Source of the DNA: Betaproteobacteria bacterium Ga0077540
GTDB taxonomy: Bacteria > Pseudomonadota > Gammaproteobacteria > Burkholderiales > Methylophilaceae
Reading direction: 5' to 3'
DNA: 64,000 nucleotides
NCBI GenBank assembly: GCA_001464125.1
Contig: LNEP01000015.1
Location: 1 to 64,000 of the forward strand
Shown: in pieces, positions 11,000 through 20,491 of the stretch
How positions within the stretch are numbered: position 1 is the stretch's first letter
How the letters are laid out: every line of letters begins with the position of its first letter
Program-made: the position numbers and the translations under genes
The notes under the pieces: model-generated
The model's input: the letters and a program-made list of their open reading frames with translations, nothing else
Told to the model about the DNA's origin: nothing
Database searches by the model: none

Positions 11000-12868
11000 A
11001 TGGATAACAATTTCAAATTAAGAAAAGCAATCATTATTGCCATCGCATTAATGGGTACTGGTTACTCTATGCACTCCAAAGCGATTGGCTTAAGCGATAT
11101 TCAAGTGAAATCATATTTGGGTCAGCCCCTGCTCGCCAATATTAAGGTGAGCGGCTTAGACAATAAGATGGATGAGCGCTGCTTCACAATCAGCAGTGAC
11201 GACGCAAACGCGATTAGCAAAGTAAATTTTCGCCTGAATCGTATTTCTGATGAACTTGGTGTTTTAACGCTTACTTCCAACAAAGCTGTGCTTGAGCCTA
11301 TTGCGTCGCTGACTGTTGTAAGCCATTGCGATACGACGTTCACACGCCAATATAGTTTGTTGATTGACCCTGCTAGCGCAACACTTAGCACCGAATCCAG
11401 CGCAAATGATGATGCGATTACAAACAATAGTGTAGATTCAGATTTAGGAATGGTTGAAGCAAGCGCAGTTGCTGTTAAGCAAACCAGTGCAGCCCCTACC
11501 AGCACAAAGCGAAAAACCAAACGCCAAGCTAAACAGCAGGTCACTCCGGTCGCACAAGTGGCATCACCAAGCAATGGCCAAGTCACTTATTTGATGCCTG
11601 AAAAAACTGAAGTGAGTAAACCAGCCCCATCAAACACCATTACATCAAAACCAAAACTGACTATCTCAGGTGGCAATTTAACTGGGGTAGATCTCACAGA
11701 AATGTCAATGAAGCTGTCGTTTGACAAACGCATTAACACCAGCCGCGAGAGTAACCCGCAAGCTTTTTCAGAACAAGCCGAGTTTGCGGATGAAGTAACC
11801 GTCATGAATAACCGTTTGGCGCATTTAGACAAACAACTCAACAGCCTATACACACAAAATGCTTCGCTTAAAAAAGCGAATGAGCAGACACAGGGCGAAC
11901 TCTCATCACTTAAACAGCAAAATGATGTGTTGCGCATGATTGCCTTTTGTTTGGGGGGCGGTTTATTGGCAACAGGTTACTTTTTTGTAGATTGGCTAAG
12001 ACGCAGAAGCTTCTTAGTACAAGCCGAAAAAGAACAAGCATTATGGGAAAGTTTACAGACCGCGAATATCGACTCTGACGAAACCGACGCACTCAACATT
12101 GATGAAAACCTGACTAAGCAAGCAGATACTCGCCCAGCGCCAGTCAAGTCAGAAGAAGAGTCTAATGGCTTAGGTAACGCACCTTTATTCAATAGTACTT
12201 ATCCTAGCCAACAGCAGCATGAAATTATTCAAGAAGAGACCAACATTACAGAAGATGCAGAATTGCTGATTTCACATGGTCGCATCCACCTAGCGATTGA
12301 GCTATTGCAAAACCACTTAATTGAAAATCCTAAAGACTCCGCTTCAACTTGGTTGTTCTTACTCGATTTGCTAGCCAAAGAAGGCATGCAAAATGAGTTT
12401 GAAATTGCTGCCAATGAATGTAAAAAACATTTTAATGTGCAGGTTGATGGCTTCTCCAGACCACTAGCCGACAGCAATAGCTTAGAGTCATTTGAGCGAA
12501 TCTCTAAAGAATTACAAAAGCTTTGGGGTACTGAACAAGCATTAATGTTTTTAGATGAGTTGATTTACAACACACGTTTAGAGCCACGCGCAGGTTTTGA
12601 TAAACCAGTATTTGAAGAATTGGTATTACTCAGAGAAATCGCCGAAGAAGAAGTGAAATTGGCCGAGGTGATTTCATTGCATGAAGAAAAAACATCACGT
12701 AGACAGAAAAAGGAAAAAACCATGACCATTAATTTGCCAGAAATTGAAATTTCAGAGGAATTTAAACAACTTGCGTTAGAAACTAGCCAAGAAAACGTTG
12801 AAAATGCCCAAGCTGATCATAGCGAAGAGCATTTTGAGTTTGAGTTATTGGATATTGCGCACCGCTAA
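11000..12868 (+). CDS. fimV: FimV-like polar/pilus assembly protein
   Basis: N-terminal GLSDIQVKSYLGQPLLANIKV, central TM, TPR-like C-terminus; ATG at 11000 used instead of the upstream TTG. Confidence 0.8.
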   Translation: MDNNFKLRKAIIIAIALMGTGYSMHSKAIGLSDIQVKSYLGQPLLANIKVSGLDNKMDERCFTISSDDANAISKVNFRLNRISDELGVLTLTSNKAVLEPIASLTVVSHCDTTFTRQYSLLIDPASATLSTESSANDDAITNNSVDSDLGMVEASAVAVKQTSAAPTSTKRKTKRQAKQQVTPVAQVASPSNGQVTYLMPEKTEVSKPAPSNTITSKPKLTISGGNLTGVDLTEMSMKLSFDKRINTSRESNPQAFSEQAEFADEVTVMNNRLAHLDKQLNSLYTQNASLKKANEQTQGELSSLKQQNDVLRMIAFCLGGGLLATGYFFVDWLRRRSFLVQAEKEQALWESLQTANIDSDETDALNIDENLTKQADTRPAPVKSEEESNGLGNAPLFNSTYPSQQQHEIIQEETNITEDAELLISHGRIHLAIELLQNHLIENPKDSASTWLFLLDLLAKEGMQNEFEIAANECKKHFNVQVDGFSRPLADSNSLESFERISKELQKLWGTEQALMFLDELIYNTRLEPRAGFDKPVFEELVLLREIAEEEVKLAEVISLHEEKTSRRQKKEKTMTINLPEIEISEEFKQLALETSQENVENAQADHSEEHFEFELLDIAHR

Positions 12869-12875
12869 TTACAGA

Positions 12876-13748
12876 TTATTTAAAGGTTAATTCTAAGAAT
12901 AAACCCAATGTAATCACTGCACCAATCCAGCTATTACGTAAAAACGCCTTAAAGCAATCTGCTTTGAGGCGTTTTTTTATGAGTAAAAACTGTTGCACCA
13001 TCAAGAGTGCAGCCACACCAAGGCCGGAGAAATAGTAGAGACCAAACTGCATAAACAGGCCTATATAGACGAGGATTGACAACATGCCAGCAAAACAAAG
13101 CATGATGGCAAGCACATCATAGCGTCCAAAAAATAGTGCCGAAGATTGAATACCTATCTTGATATCATCATCGCGATCCACCATGGCATAGGCGGTATCG
13201 TAAGCAATGGCCCAACACACATTGGCTAGCAGCATCCACCATGCCATGGGTGGGATATAGTCATTAATCGCAGCAAACGCCATGGGGATACCAAACCCAA
13301 AAGCAATGCCCAAATAGGCTTGAGGTATCGCCAAAAAGCGCTTGGTGAGTGGGTAGGTTGCGGCCAGAAATAACGCGACCACAGACCATAAAATAGTTTG
13401 TAGGTTGAGAAAACAGACCAGCACAAAGGCAAGCAAACTTAAGCCGAGCGCTAAATAAATAGCCTCTTTAACACTGACCTCTTGTGTAGCCAATGGCCGT
13501 AACTGCGTACGCTCTACTAATCCATCGTAATTGCGGTCTGCAATATCGTTCATCACACAACCTGCGCTACGCATCAGTACGGTACCCGTCACAAAAATCA
13601 ATACGATTGATAAGCTTGGATGACCGCGTCCTGCAATCAGTAACGCCCACAAAGTAGGCCATAACAGCAACAAAATACCGATAGGCTTATCCAAACGCAT
13701 CAGGCGTTCGTATGCATCTAACTTTTGTATGAGTTGTTGTTTAGTCAT
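12876..13748 (-). CDS. ubiA: 4-hydroxybenzoate octaprenyltransferase
   Basis: MRLDKPIGILLLLWPTLWAL, CVMNDIADRNYDG. Confidence 0.96.
   Translation of the reverse strand: MTKQQLIQKLDAYERLMRLDKPIGILLLLWPTLWALLIAGRGHPSLSIVLIFVTGTVLMRSAGCVMNDIADRNYDGLVERTQLRPLATQEVSVKEAIYLALGLSLLAFVLVCFLNLQTILWSVVALFLAATYPLTKRFLAIPQAYLGIAFGFGIPMAFAAINDYIPPMAWWMLLANVCWAIAYDTAYAMVDRDDDIKIGIQSSALFFGRYDVLAIMLCFAGMLSILVYIGLFMQFGLYYFSGLGVAALLMVQQFLLIKKRLKADCFKAFLRNSWIGAVITLGLFLELTFK
12941..12976 (+). terminator. Intrinsic terminator for fimV-like gene, embedded in the 3' coding end of ubiA
   Basis: AAAACGCCTTAAAGCA-ATC-TGCTTTGAGGCGTTTTTTT: 16-bp stem with one mismatch, 3-nt loop and T7. Confidence 0.75.
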
Positions 13749-14286
13749 GTAAGGCTGGCAAGAATACTTCTGTGACTAAAATACTAACGCAATTTAAGTA
13801 AAATACGGAACGTCTCGCCCACAAATAAGCAGGTGGCACTGCCAATTGAGGCAACGCTTTTTGATAAAGCACATGATGCTTGGATAACTTTTTATAAGTT
13901 AACGGGGTGCGACGTACTTGAGGGTTAGCGAACAACAGCGCACCCAGAGGCTGATTACCCAAGCGCGCTAAATGATGCCAAGGCCCCCTTCTGGCGCGTC
14001 TGGGAATAACACTGTGCGCAAACACGACCGCTTGTTGATTCCCTAGCAACATCACCTCTCTTACGGTAGCTAGTTGATGCAATTTAAGATGCAACACATA
14101 GGCTTCATCTTGAATCACACGCGCATTCGCCATCTGCAAGGTTTGCACAGAAAACTGGGTATAACGTTGCTGCAATCGCGCAGTCAATGAATCAGGATTG
14201 ATGAGCCAACCGTGATCACGACGACATGCCATTGGTTTGCGCAACCAACGCTGACGATCTTGAGAGGTGTGGGAATGAGTTTTCAC
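13741..14286 (-). CDS. ubiC: Chorismate lyase
   Basis: ARRGPWHHLARLGNQPLGALLF and overlap with ubiA. Confidence 0.85.
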   Translation of the reverse strand: MKTHSHTSQDRQRWLRKPMACRRDHGWLINPDSLTARLQQRYTQFSVQTLQMANARVIQDEAYVLHLKLHQLATVREVMLLGNQQAVVFAHSVIPRRARRGPWHHLARLGNQPLGALLFANPQVRRTPLTYKKLSKHHVLYQKALPQLAVPPAYLWARRSVFYLNCVSILVTEVFLPALHD

Positions 14287-14336
14287 AGCGCAGATTATCG
14301 CACACCCAAGCGGCTAACTCAGCGATGAACCACGCA

Positions 14337-16394
14337 TCACACTTTTACCAATTGTTCTACTTGATACATCCAGCGTGCCAAATGCTGGTCGACAGCCTCA
14401 GGGGATTCCTTCAGCAGACGCTCTGCCATCGCCTTTGCTTGCTCCAACAATACTTCATCGCGCTCTAGGTCTGCAATCTTTAACATGGGCACACCACTTT
14501 GGCGGGTACCTAAAAACTCCCCCGGACCGCGCAGGTGAAGATCTGCTTGCGCAATCAAAAAGCCATCCGTGTGCTCATAAATGACTTTTAAGCGCGCACG
14601 GGCGGTTTCAGACAATTTGCTTTGATATAGCAAGATACAGGTGCTTTTGGCTGCACCACGCCCGACTCTGCCGCGAAGTTGATGCAGTTGGCTCAAGCCA
14701 AAACGCTCCGCATGTTCAATCACCATCAAGCTTGCATTGGGCACATCCACACCCACTTCAATGACCGTAGTGGCTACCAGCAATTGCGTTTCATGCGCGC
14801 TGAATGCTTGCATGACTTGTTGCTTCTCGGCTGGTTTCATACGCCCGTGCACCAAGCCGATCTTAAGCTCAGGAAACTGTGCCTGCATGTAGGCATAAGT
14901 GTCATTGGCCGTTTGTAATTGCAATGCCTCAGACTCCTCTATCAGCGGGCATACCCAGTAAGCTTGATGTCCAGCCTGACAAGCATCGCGCACACGCTGC
15001 AAAATTTCCTCTCGACGCTGGTCTGACACCAGCTTGGTCACAATGGGTGTGCGCCCGGGAGGTAACTCATCAATGACGGACACATCCAAATCGGCGTAAT
15101 AACTCATGGACAAAGTGCGTGGAATGGGCGTGGCGGACATCATGAGCTGGTGTGGTTCTGGCTGGCCCTTTTGGCGCAAGGCTAAACGTTGTTGCACACC
15201 AAAGCGATGTTGCTCATCCACAATCGCCAAGCCTAAGCGCTTAAACTGCACCGCCTCTTGAAATAGCGCGTGCGTGCCGACCACCATCGGTGCGGAACCA
15301 TCAGCGATTTGTTGTAATGCTTCGGCACGCTCTTTTTTACTTTGGCTACCGGTGAGCCAGGCAATGCGAACATTCAACGGCGCCAGCCATTGGCTGAATT
15401 TTTTGTAGTGTTGCTCCGCTAAAATTTCAGTCGGCGCCATCAGTGCCACTTGCCATCCATGTTCAATGGCTTGCAAGGCAGCCATACAAGCGACTATGGT
15501 TTTACCGCTACCGACATCCCCTTGCAACAAGCGCTGCATGGGGTGTGGCTGTGCTAAATCTTGGGCAATTTCTGCCACTACTTTTTTTTGCGCGTTAGTT
15601 AATGCAAACGGCAAATGTTGCAATAGCGCAGGTACCAACTGCTTCGATTCTGCAACACTAGGCGCATCCATACTACGACGTCTCGCATAGTGTTTACGCA
15701 TGGACAGCTGCTGCGCCAACAACTCATCTAAAGCAAGCCTCTGCCAAGCGGGGAGTGTGCGGGCTTGCAAAGCCTCAAGAGAAATCTCTGGCGCAGGCTG
15801 ATGTAAGGTACGAATACTCTCTGAAAAACTGGGTAACTGTTGCGATGCATAGACCCAAGCCGGCAATGTCTCATGCAAACCATCCTGTTGAATCGCAATG
15901 GTAACCGCTTTGCGAATATTGGCCTGAGCTAAGCCCGCCGTGGTGGGATACACCGGCGTCAGTTGTGCATTGACTGGCGCGTCTTCACGCCATGTTTTAC
16001 ATTGTGGGTGCACCATTTCATAGCCAAAAAAGCCATGACGCACCTCACCATACACCCGCAAGCGCGCACCCTCTTTTAATGCATTGATTTGACTGGGGTA
16101 GAAATGCAAGAAACGCAAGGTCAGTTGCCCACTGTCATCTTGCAAGCGCGCAATCAGCGCTTTGCGTGGTTTATAGCTGACTTCCGCATGTACGATTTCA
16201 CCCTGTACCTGCGCCTCATCCCCCACACGCAAATCACGTATTGCGGTAATACGGGTTTCGTCCAAGTAGCGCAAAGGCAAATGTAAAATTAAATCCTGCA
16301 AGGTATGTAAGCCAAGTTTGGCCAAATGCGATACCAACGCTGGCGTAAAGCCTTTAAGCGTGGCGAGTGTTGAATGAGTAGGGGAAGCTGGCAA
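14337..16394 (-). CDS. recG: ATP-dependent DNA helicase RecG
   Basis: LLQGDVGSGKTIVA, DEQHRFGVQQR, VIEHAERFGLSQLHQLRGRVGRG. Confidence 0.96.
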   Translation of the reverse strand: MPASPTHSTLATLKGFTPALVSHLAKLGLHTLQDLILHLPLRYLDETRITAIRDLRVGDEAQVQGEIVHAEVSYKPRKALIARLQDDSGQLTLRFLHFYPSQINALKEGARLRVYGEVRHGFFGYEMVHPQCKTWREDAPVNAQLTPVYPTTAGLAQANIRKAVTIAIQQDGLHETLPAWVYASQQLPSFSESIRTLHQPAPEISLEALQARTLPAWQRLALDELLAQQLSMRKHYARRRSMDAPSVAESKQLVPALLQHLPFALTNAQKKVVAEIAQDLAQPHPMQRLLQGDVGSGKTIVACMAALQAIEHGWQVALMAPTEILAEQHYKKFSQWLAPLNVRIAWLTGSQSKKERAEALQQIADGSAPMVVGTHALFQEAVQFKRLGLAIVDEQHRFGVQQRLALRQKGQPEPHQLMMSATPIPRTLSMSYYADLDVSVIDELPPGRTPIVTKLVSDQRREEILQRVRDACQAGHQAYWVCPLIEESEALQLQTANDTYAYMQAQFPELKIGLVHGRMKPAEKQQVMQAFSAHETQLLVATTVIEVGVDVPNASLMVIEHAERFGLSQLHQLRGRVGRGAAKSTCILLYQSKLSETARARLKVIYEHTDGFLIAQADLHLRGPGEFLGTRQSGVPMLKIADLERDEVLLEQAKAMAERLLKESPEAVDQHLARWMYQVEQLVKV

Positions 16395-16408
16395 GGGATT
16401 AGGTAATG

Positions 16409-18646
16409 CTAAATTTTTTGCTCTGCGTGCGTACCTTTGACGCGATTGATGCGCGCTACATCAGGAATCTTGCGCAAATTGCGGATAAGTTCGGCTAAAT
16501 GCACACGGTTATGTACCTGCACTGTGAAGTTCACATTGGTATATTGACTGCCATCCGATTCTTCTACGCTCACGTTATCAATATTGGATTCGGCGTTAGC
16601 TATGGTGGTGGCAATTTTAGCCAGCATGCCGCGCTGATTGGCCACCGCAATGCGTAAATTCACCTTAAACAGTTTTTTATTGTCGGCATCCCAATCCACA
16701 TCCAGCCATTTATCAGGGTCGAGTTTGAACTTACGGATGGCCGGACAATCATGGGTATGAATTACCAGCCCCTTGTCTTTGTTGATAAATCCTAAAATCG
16801 GATCTCCTGGAATTGGGCGGCAACATTGCGCAAATTGCACCGCCATACCCTCTGTACCGCGTATGGTAATGGTATCTAGTGGCTTGTTAGTTTTCTCTTT
16901 ATGCGACTCAATCGCATCTGCGTTGTTGGCCAATAATTGATGTGCCACCATCAGACCAACACGTTTGCCCAAACCAATATCAGTGAGGATAGCCTCTTTG
17001 GTCTGCGTCCCATAATCACGCATGACTTTTTGCCAGTGCTTGTCGGTGATTTCACTGGGTTCCACATGCATGGCTCGCAATGCAATATTCAACATACGCT
17101 CACCCAAATGAGCAGACTCCTCCACCTTAATGGTTTTGAGATAGTGTCTAATATGCGAGCGTGCTTTGCCAGTCACCACATAATTGAGCCAAGCAGGGTT
17201 GGGTTTGGCCAGTGGTGCGGTAATGATTTCCACGTTGTCGCCGTTACGCATTTCCGTTCTAAGCGGTGCCAACTCGTTGTTGATTTTCACTGCCACGCAA
17301 CTGTTGCCGACATCAGAGTGCACAGCGTAAGCAAAATCCACAGCGCTAGAGCCTTTAGGCAAGGCCAAGATTTTGCCTTTAGGCGTAAATACATAGACCT
17401 CATCTGGGAACAAGTCCACCTTGAAATGTTCCAGAAATTCGTAGCTGTCTTCGCTCTCGGTTTGAATTTCAACCAAGCGTTGCAGCCATTGATGGGTTTG
17501 CTGTTGCAGCTTGGTTAAATGCGCATCGGTTGTTTTATATAGCCAGTGCGCAGCCACGCCTGCATCAGCAATATTATGCATTTCTTGGCTGCGAATCTGC
17601 ACTTCAATCGGTGTACCAAAGGGGCCAAACAATGTGGTATGCAGCGATTGATAGCCGTTGACTTTGGGAATAGCAATATAGTCTTTGAATCGGCCAGGAA
17701 TAGGTTTATATAAAGCGTGCAAAGAACCCAAGGCCAAATAGCATGAAGGGGTATCTTTAACGATGATTCTAAAGCCATAAATATCGTTAACTTGCGACAA
17801 CTTAACCGTTTTACCTGTCATCTTCTGGTAAATGCTGTAAAGATGCTTTTCTCGGCCAACCACTTCTGCATCAATCTTAGCATCGTTAAGCTGATCTTGA
17901 ATCGCGCCTAAAATTTTGGTGATGACTTCTTTACGATTGCCTCGGGCTGCTTTGACCGCCTTATCAATCACGTGATAACGAGTGGGGTATAAGTATTTAA
18001 AGCTTAAGTCTTCCAGTTCCTGAAAGATGGGGTTCAGACCCAATCGATTAGCAATCGGTGCATAGATATCCAGCGTCTCGCGTGCAATACGCTTTTTCTT
18101 CTCTGGCTTCATCGCTTCTAGCGTTTGCATATTGTGCAAACGGTCTGCCAATTTCACCAATATCACGCGCACATCTTGGCTCATCGCCAAAAGCATTTTA
18201 CGGAAGTTTTCAGCTTGCGCTTGCGTGGCTGTTTGCTGTTCTACTTTATCCAACTTGGTGAGGCCATCCACCAAATCTGCCACCTGCTTACCAAATACTT
18301 CACCAATTTCAATACTGGCAACCCCTGTGTCTTCAACCACATCGTGCAACAAGGCGGCCAGCAGTGTGGGGATATCCAAATGTAACTTGGCCAGAATACA
18401 GGCCACCGATACTGGGTGGGTAATATAGGGCTCGCCCGTTTTGCGGGTTTGACCGCGATGGGCTTTTTCTGCGTAGCGGTAAGCCACCCAGACTTGTTCG
18501 ATTTCTTCTTGATTGAGGTATTGCTTGAGTAAGACGGTGAGCGGGGAATGCTCGGTGTCTGCAGGTAGCAAGTCTAATACATCATCTATTGCATCAGACT
18601 TGCGCTTTTGAGATTCCGCTTTAAGATAATTAGCGGTAGTGACCAT
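16409..18646 (-). CDS. spoT: (p)ppGpp synthetase/hydrolase, RelA/SpoT family
   Basis: HD domain (AALLHDVVEDT), synthetase, TGS and ACT domains. Confidence 0.95.
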   Translation of the reverse strand: MVTTANYLKAESQKRKSDAIDDVLDLLPADTEHSPLTVLLKQYLNQEEIEQVWVAYRYAEKAHRGQTRKTGEPYITHPVSVACILAKLHLDIPTLLAALLHDVVEDTGVASIEIGEVFGKQVADLVDGLTKLDKVEQQTATQAQAENFRKMLLAMSQDVRVILVKLADRLHNMQTLEAMKPEKKKRIARETLDIYAPIANRLGLNPIFQELEDLSFKYLYPTRYHVIDKAVKAARGNRKEVITKILGAIQDQLNDAKIDAEVVGREKHLYSIYQKMTGKTVKLSQVNDIYGFRIIVKDTPSCYLALGSLHALYKPIPGRFKDYIAIPKVNGYQSLHTTLFGPFGTPIEVQIRSQEMHNIADAGVAAHWLYKTTDAHLTKLQQQTHQWLQRLVEIQTESEDSYEFLEHFKVDLFPDEVYVFTPKGKILALPKGSSAVDFAYAVHSDVGNSCVAVKINNELAPLRTEMRNGDNVEIITAPLAKPNPAWLNYVVTGKARSHIRHYLKTIKVEESAHLGERMLNIALRAMHVEPSEITDKHWQKVMRDYGTQTKEAILTDIGLGKRVGLMVAHQLLANNADAIESHKEKTNKPLDTITIRGTEGMAVQFAQCCRPIPGDPILGFINKDKGLVIHTHDCPAIRKFKLDPDKWLDVDWDADNKKLFKVNLRIAVANQRGMLAKIATTIANAESNIDNVSVEESDGSQYTNVNFTVQVHNRVHLAELIRNLRKIPDVARINRVKGTHAEQKI

Positions 18647-18661
18647 AAGCTACATGCTTAG

Positions 18662-18874
18662 TTAAGCATGCCCACGGTTTAAAATTTCAATGCCCACTTT
18701 ACCAGCAGCAATTTCGCGTAACGCCAATACAGTCGGTTTGTCTTTTTGTGCAGAACCATGCACAAATGGGTCAGAGCCGTTAGCGAGTTGTCTTGCGCGG
18801 TAAGCGGCCACCAATGTCAATTGGAAGCGATTGGGGATTTTGTCCAAACAGTCATCTACAGTAATACGTGCCAT
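18662..18874 (-). CDS. rpoZ: RNA polymerase omega subunit
   Basis: [30 protein letters not shown]. Confidence 0.96.
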   Translation of the reverse strand: MARITVDDCLDKIPNRFQLTLVAAYRARQLANGSDPFVHGSAQKDKPTVLALREIAAGKVGIEILNRGHA

Positions 18875-18925
18875 AATTTTTACCTCTCAGAATATCTATC
18901 TTTGTTACCTTAAACTGAAGTTAGT

Positions 18926-19549
18926 TTAGGTTAACTTTTGAATTAATGCTTGATAGCGTGTGACCTGCGCCGCCATTTTTAATCGCTGAGTACGCACAAT
19001 CGCCAATAAATCGTGGAGTGCGACATCAAAATCATCATTAATTGTAACATAATCGAACTCGACTAAGTGGCGCATTTCCTCACGTGCTGCCGCCACACGC
19101 TTGGCAATCACTTCTGCACTGTCTTGTCCGCGGTTGTTTAAACGCTCAGCCAAAGTTTCTACCGAAGGTGGCAATATAAAAACACTAATGGCATTTGGGT
19201 AAATTTCACGCACTTGTGCCGCGCCCTGCCAATCAATTTCCAAAATCACATCATGGCCTGATGCCAATGCCGTATCCACACCGGCTTGCGATGTGCCATA
19301 GCGCGCACCGTGCACGTGAGCGGATTCCAAAAATGCGCCCTGTTTCAACATGTTTAAAAAAGTCGCATCATCCACAAAGTGGTAGTGCACGCCGTTCTCT
19401 TCCAAGGGTCTTGGCTTACGCGTAGTATGAGAAACAGAAAGCTTAATATGACTATCTTTGGCCAGAAGCGCCTTCACCAAACTAGTTTTACCTGCACCAG
19501 AAGCAGCTGTAATAATGAACAAATTCCCTTGTGTCATATTTAACACCAA
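18926..19549 (-). CDS. gmk: Guanylate kinase (start may be the ATG at 19537)
   Basis: ITAASGAGKTSLVKALL P-loop; SHTTRKPRPLEENGVHYHFV. Confidence 0.95.
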   Translation of the reverse strand: MVLNMTQGNLFIITAASGAGKTSLVKALLAKDSHIKLSVSHTTRKPRPLEENGVHYHFVDDATFLNMLKQGAFLESAHVHGARYGTSQAGVDTALASGHDVILEIDWQGAAQVREIYPNAISVFILPPSVETLAERLNNRGQDSAEVIAKRVAAAREEMRHLVEFDYVTINDDFDVALHDLLAIVRTQRLKMAAQVTRYQALIQKLT

Positions 19550-20268
19550 TCCGGGCTTGGCAATGCCGAAAATACTTCTTTCAAACCTTCACTCCAACCT
19601 TTGCGTACCGTTGCGTAATAGGGGTCTTGCTCGGTCAGACGTTTCTGACAATTGGCATGTAGACTATCGGTACGGTAAATCATTAAATCAATCGGTGCGG
19701 CCACCGAAATATTGCTACGAATCGTTGAGTCGAATGAAATCAGCACACATTTCACCGCATCCATCATATCGGTATTGTGTTTGACCACGCGGTCGATAAT
19801 CGGCTTACCATATTTGGTTTCACCAATTTGAAAATATGGCGTATCACTGGTGGTCTCAATGAAATTACCAGCCGCATACACATTAAACAAACGAGGCTTT
19901 TCTCCTGCAATTTGCCCACCCACCAGCACACTGGCACTAAACTCAATGCCATGCTTTTGCAGATGATCACCATCTCGCTCATATACAGTACGCATCGCCT
20001 CCCCGACCAAGCCAGCCACTTCAAACATATTGCTAGCACTGTGGAGATGTTTAGCCGATTTGCTGTTCAGCTGGGTTTTGAGCAAGCTCACCACTGCCTG
20101 TGTAATCGCCAGATTACCTGCTGTAAGAAGCACAATCACACGCTTACCCGGCAAATCAAATACATGCATCTTGGGTGCAATAGCCACTTGATCCACACCA
20201 GCATTGGTGCGGGTATCCGAGGCAAAAACCAAGCCTTGCTCCAGTAATAAGCCAACACAGTACGTCAT
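19540..20268 (-). CDS. Anbu (ancestral beta subunit) proteasome-like peptidase; ORF-track start is over-extended, proposed ATG at 20266-20268 giving MTYCVGLLLEQGLVFASDTRTNAG
   Basis: HslV/20S-like Ntn hydrolase N-terminus: Thr after Met, FASDTRTNAG with Asp17, IAPK Lys, plus LLTAGNLAITQ. Confidence 0.88.
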   Translation of the reverse strand: MTYCVGLLLEQGLVFASDTRTNAGVDQVAIAPKMHVFDLPGKRVIVLLTAGNLAITQAVVSLLKTQLNSKSAKHLHSASNMFEVAGLVGEAMRTVYERDGDHLQKHGIEFSASVLVGGQIAGEKPRLFNVYAAGNFIETTSDTPYFQIGETKYGKPIIDRVVKHNTDMMDAVKCVLISFDSTIRSNISVAAPIDLMIYRTDSLHANCQKRLTEQDPYYATVRKGWSEGLKEVFSALPSPDWC

Positions 20269-20491
20269 GAAATACTCGAATTGATGAATGCTGAAATCAT
20301 ACCATCTGGCACCCTTTGACGTTAATAAAAACGTCCTTTGGATTGAAAATTCTGTTGCAACTATATGAATCACCAAAGTTTGACTCTTATTTCAAATTCA
20401 TCAAAGCCCTAAGTCATAACACGTATTTTTTTGGCATCCTCTGCTCGGGTAACATACATCTTAAAATAACCAAATACCAACATTTAAGTAC

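Noticed and set aside
11122-11586. 154-aa minus-strand ORF inside the fimV-like gene
   Set aside because: Antisense shadow ORF, Ser/Leu/Ala-rich composition expected from a complementary frame.
16937-17518. 193-aa + strand ORF antisense to spoT
   Set aside because: Long but antisense to a highly conserved coding region; no protein family recognised.
19777-20247. 156-aa + strand ORF antisense to Anbu
   Set aside because: Conserved Anbu motifs are on the other strand; no SD or domain support.
20269-20491. Possible sigma-54 element upstream of Anbu (e.g. TGGCACCCTTTGACG, TGGCATCCTCTGCTC)
   Set aside because: The spacing does not give GG-N10-GC and orientation or position is unsuitable.
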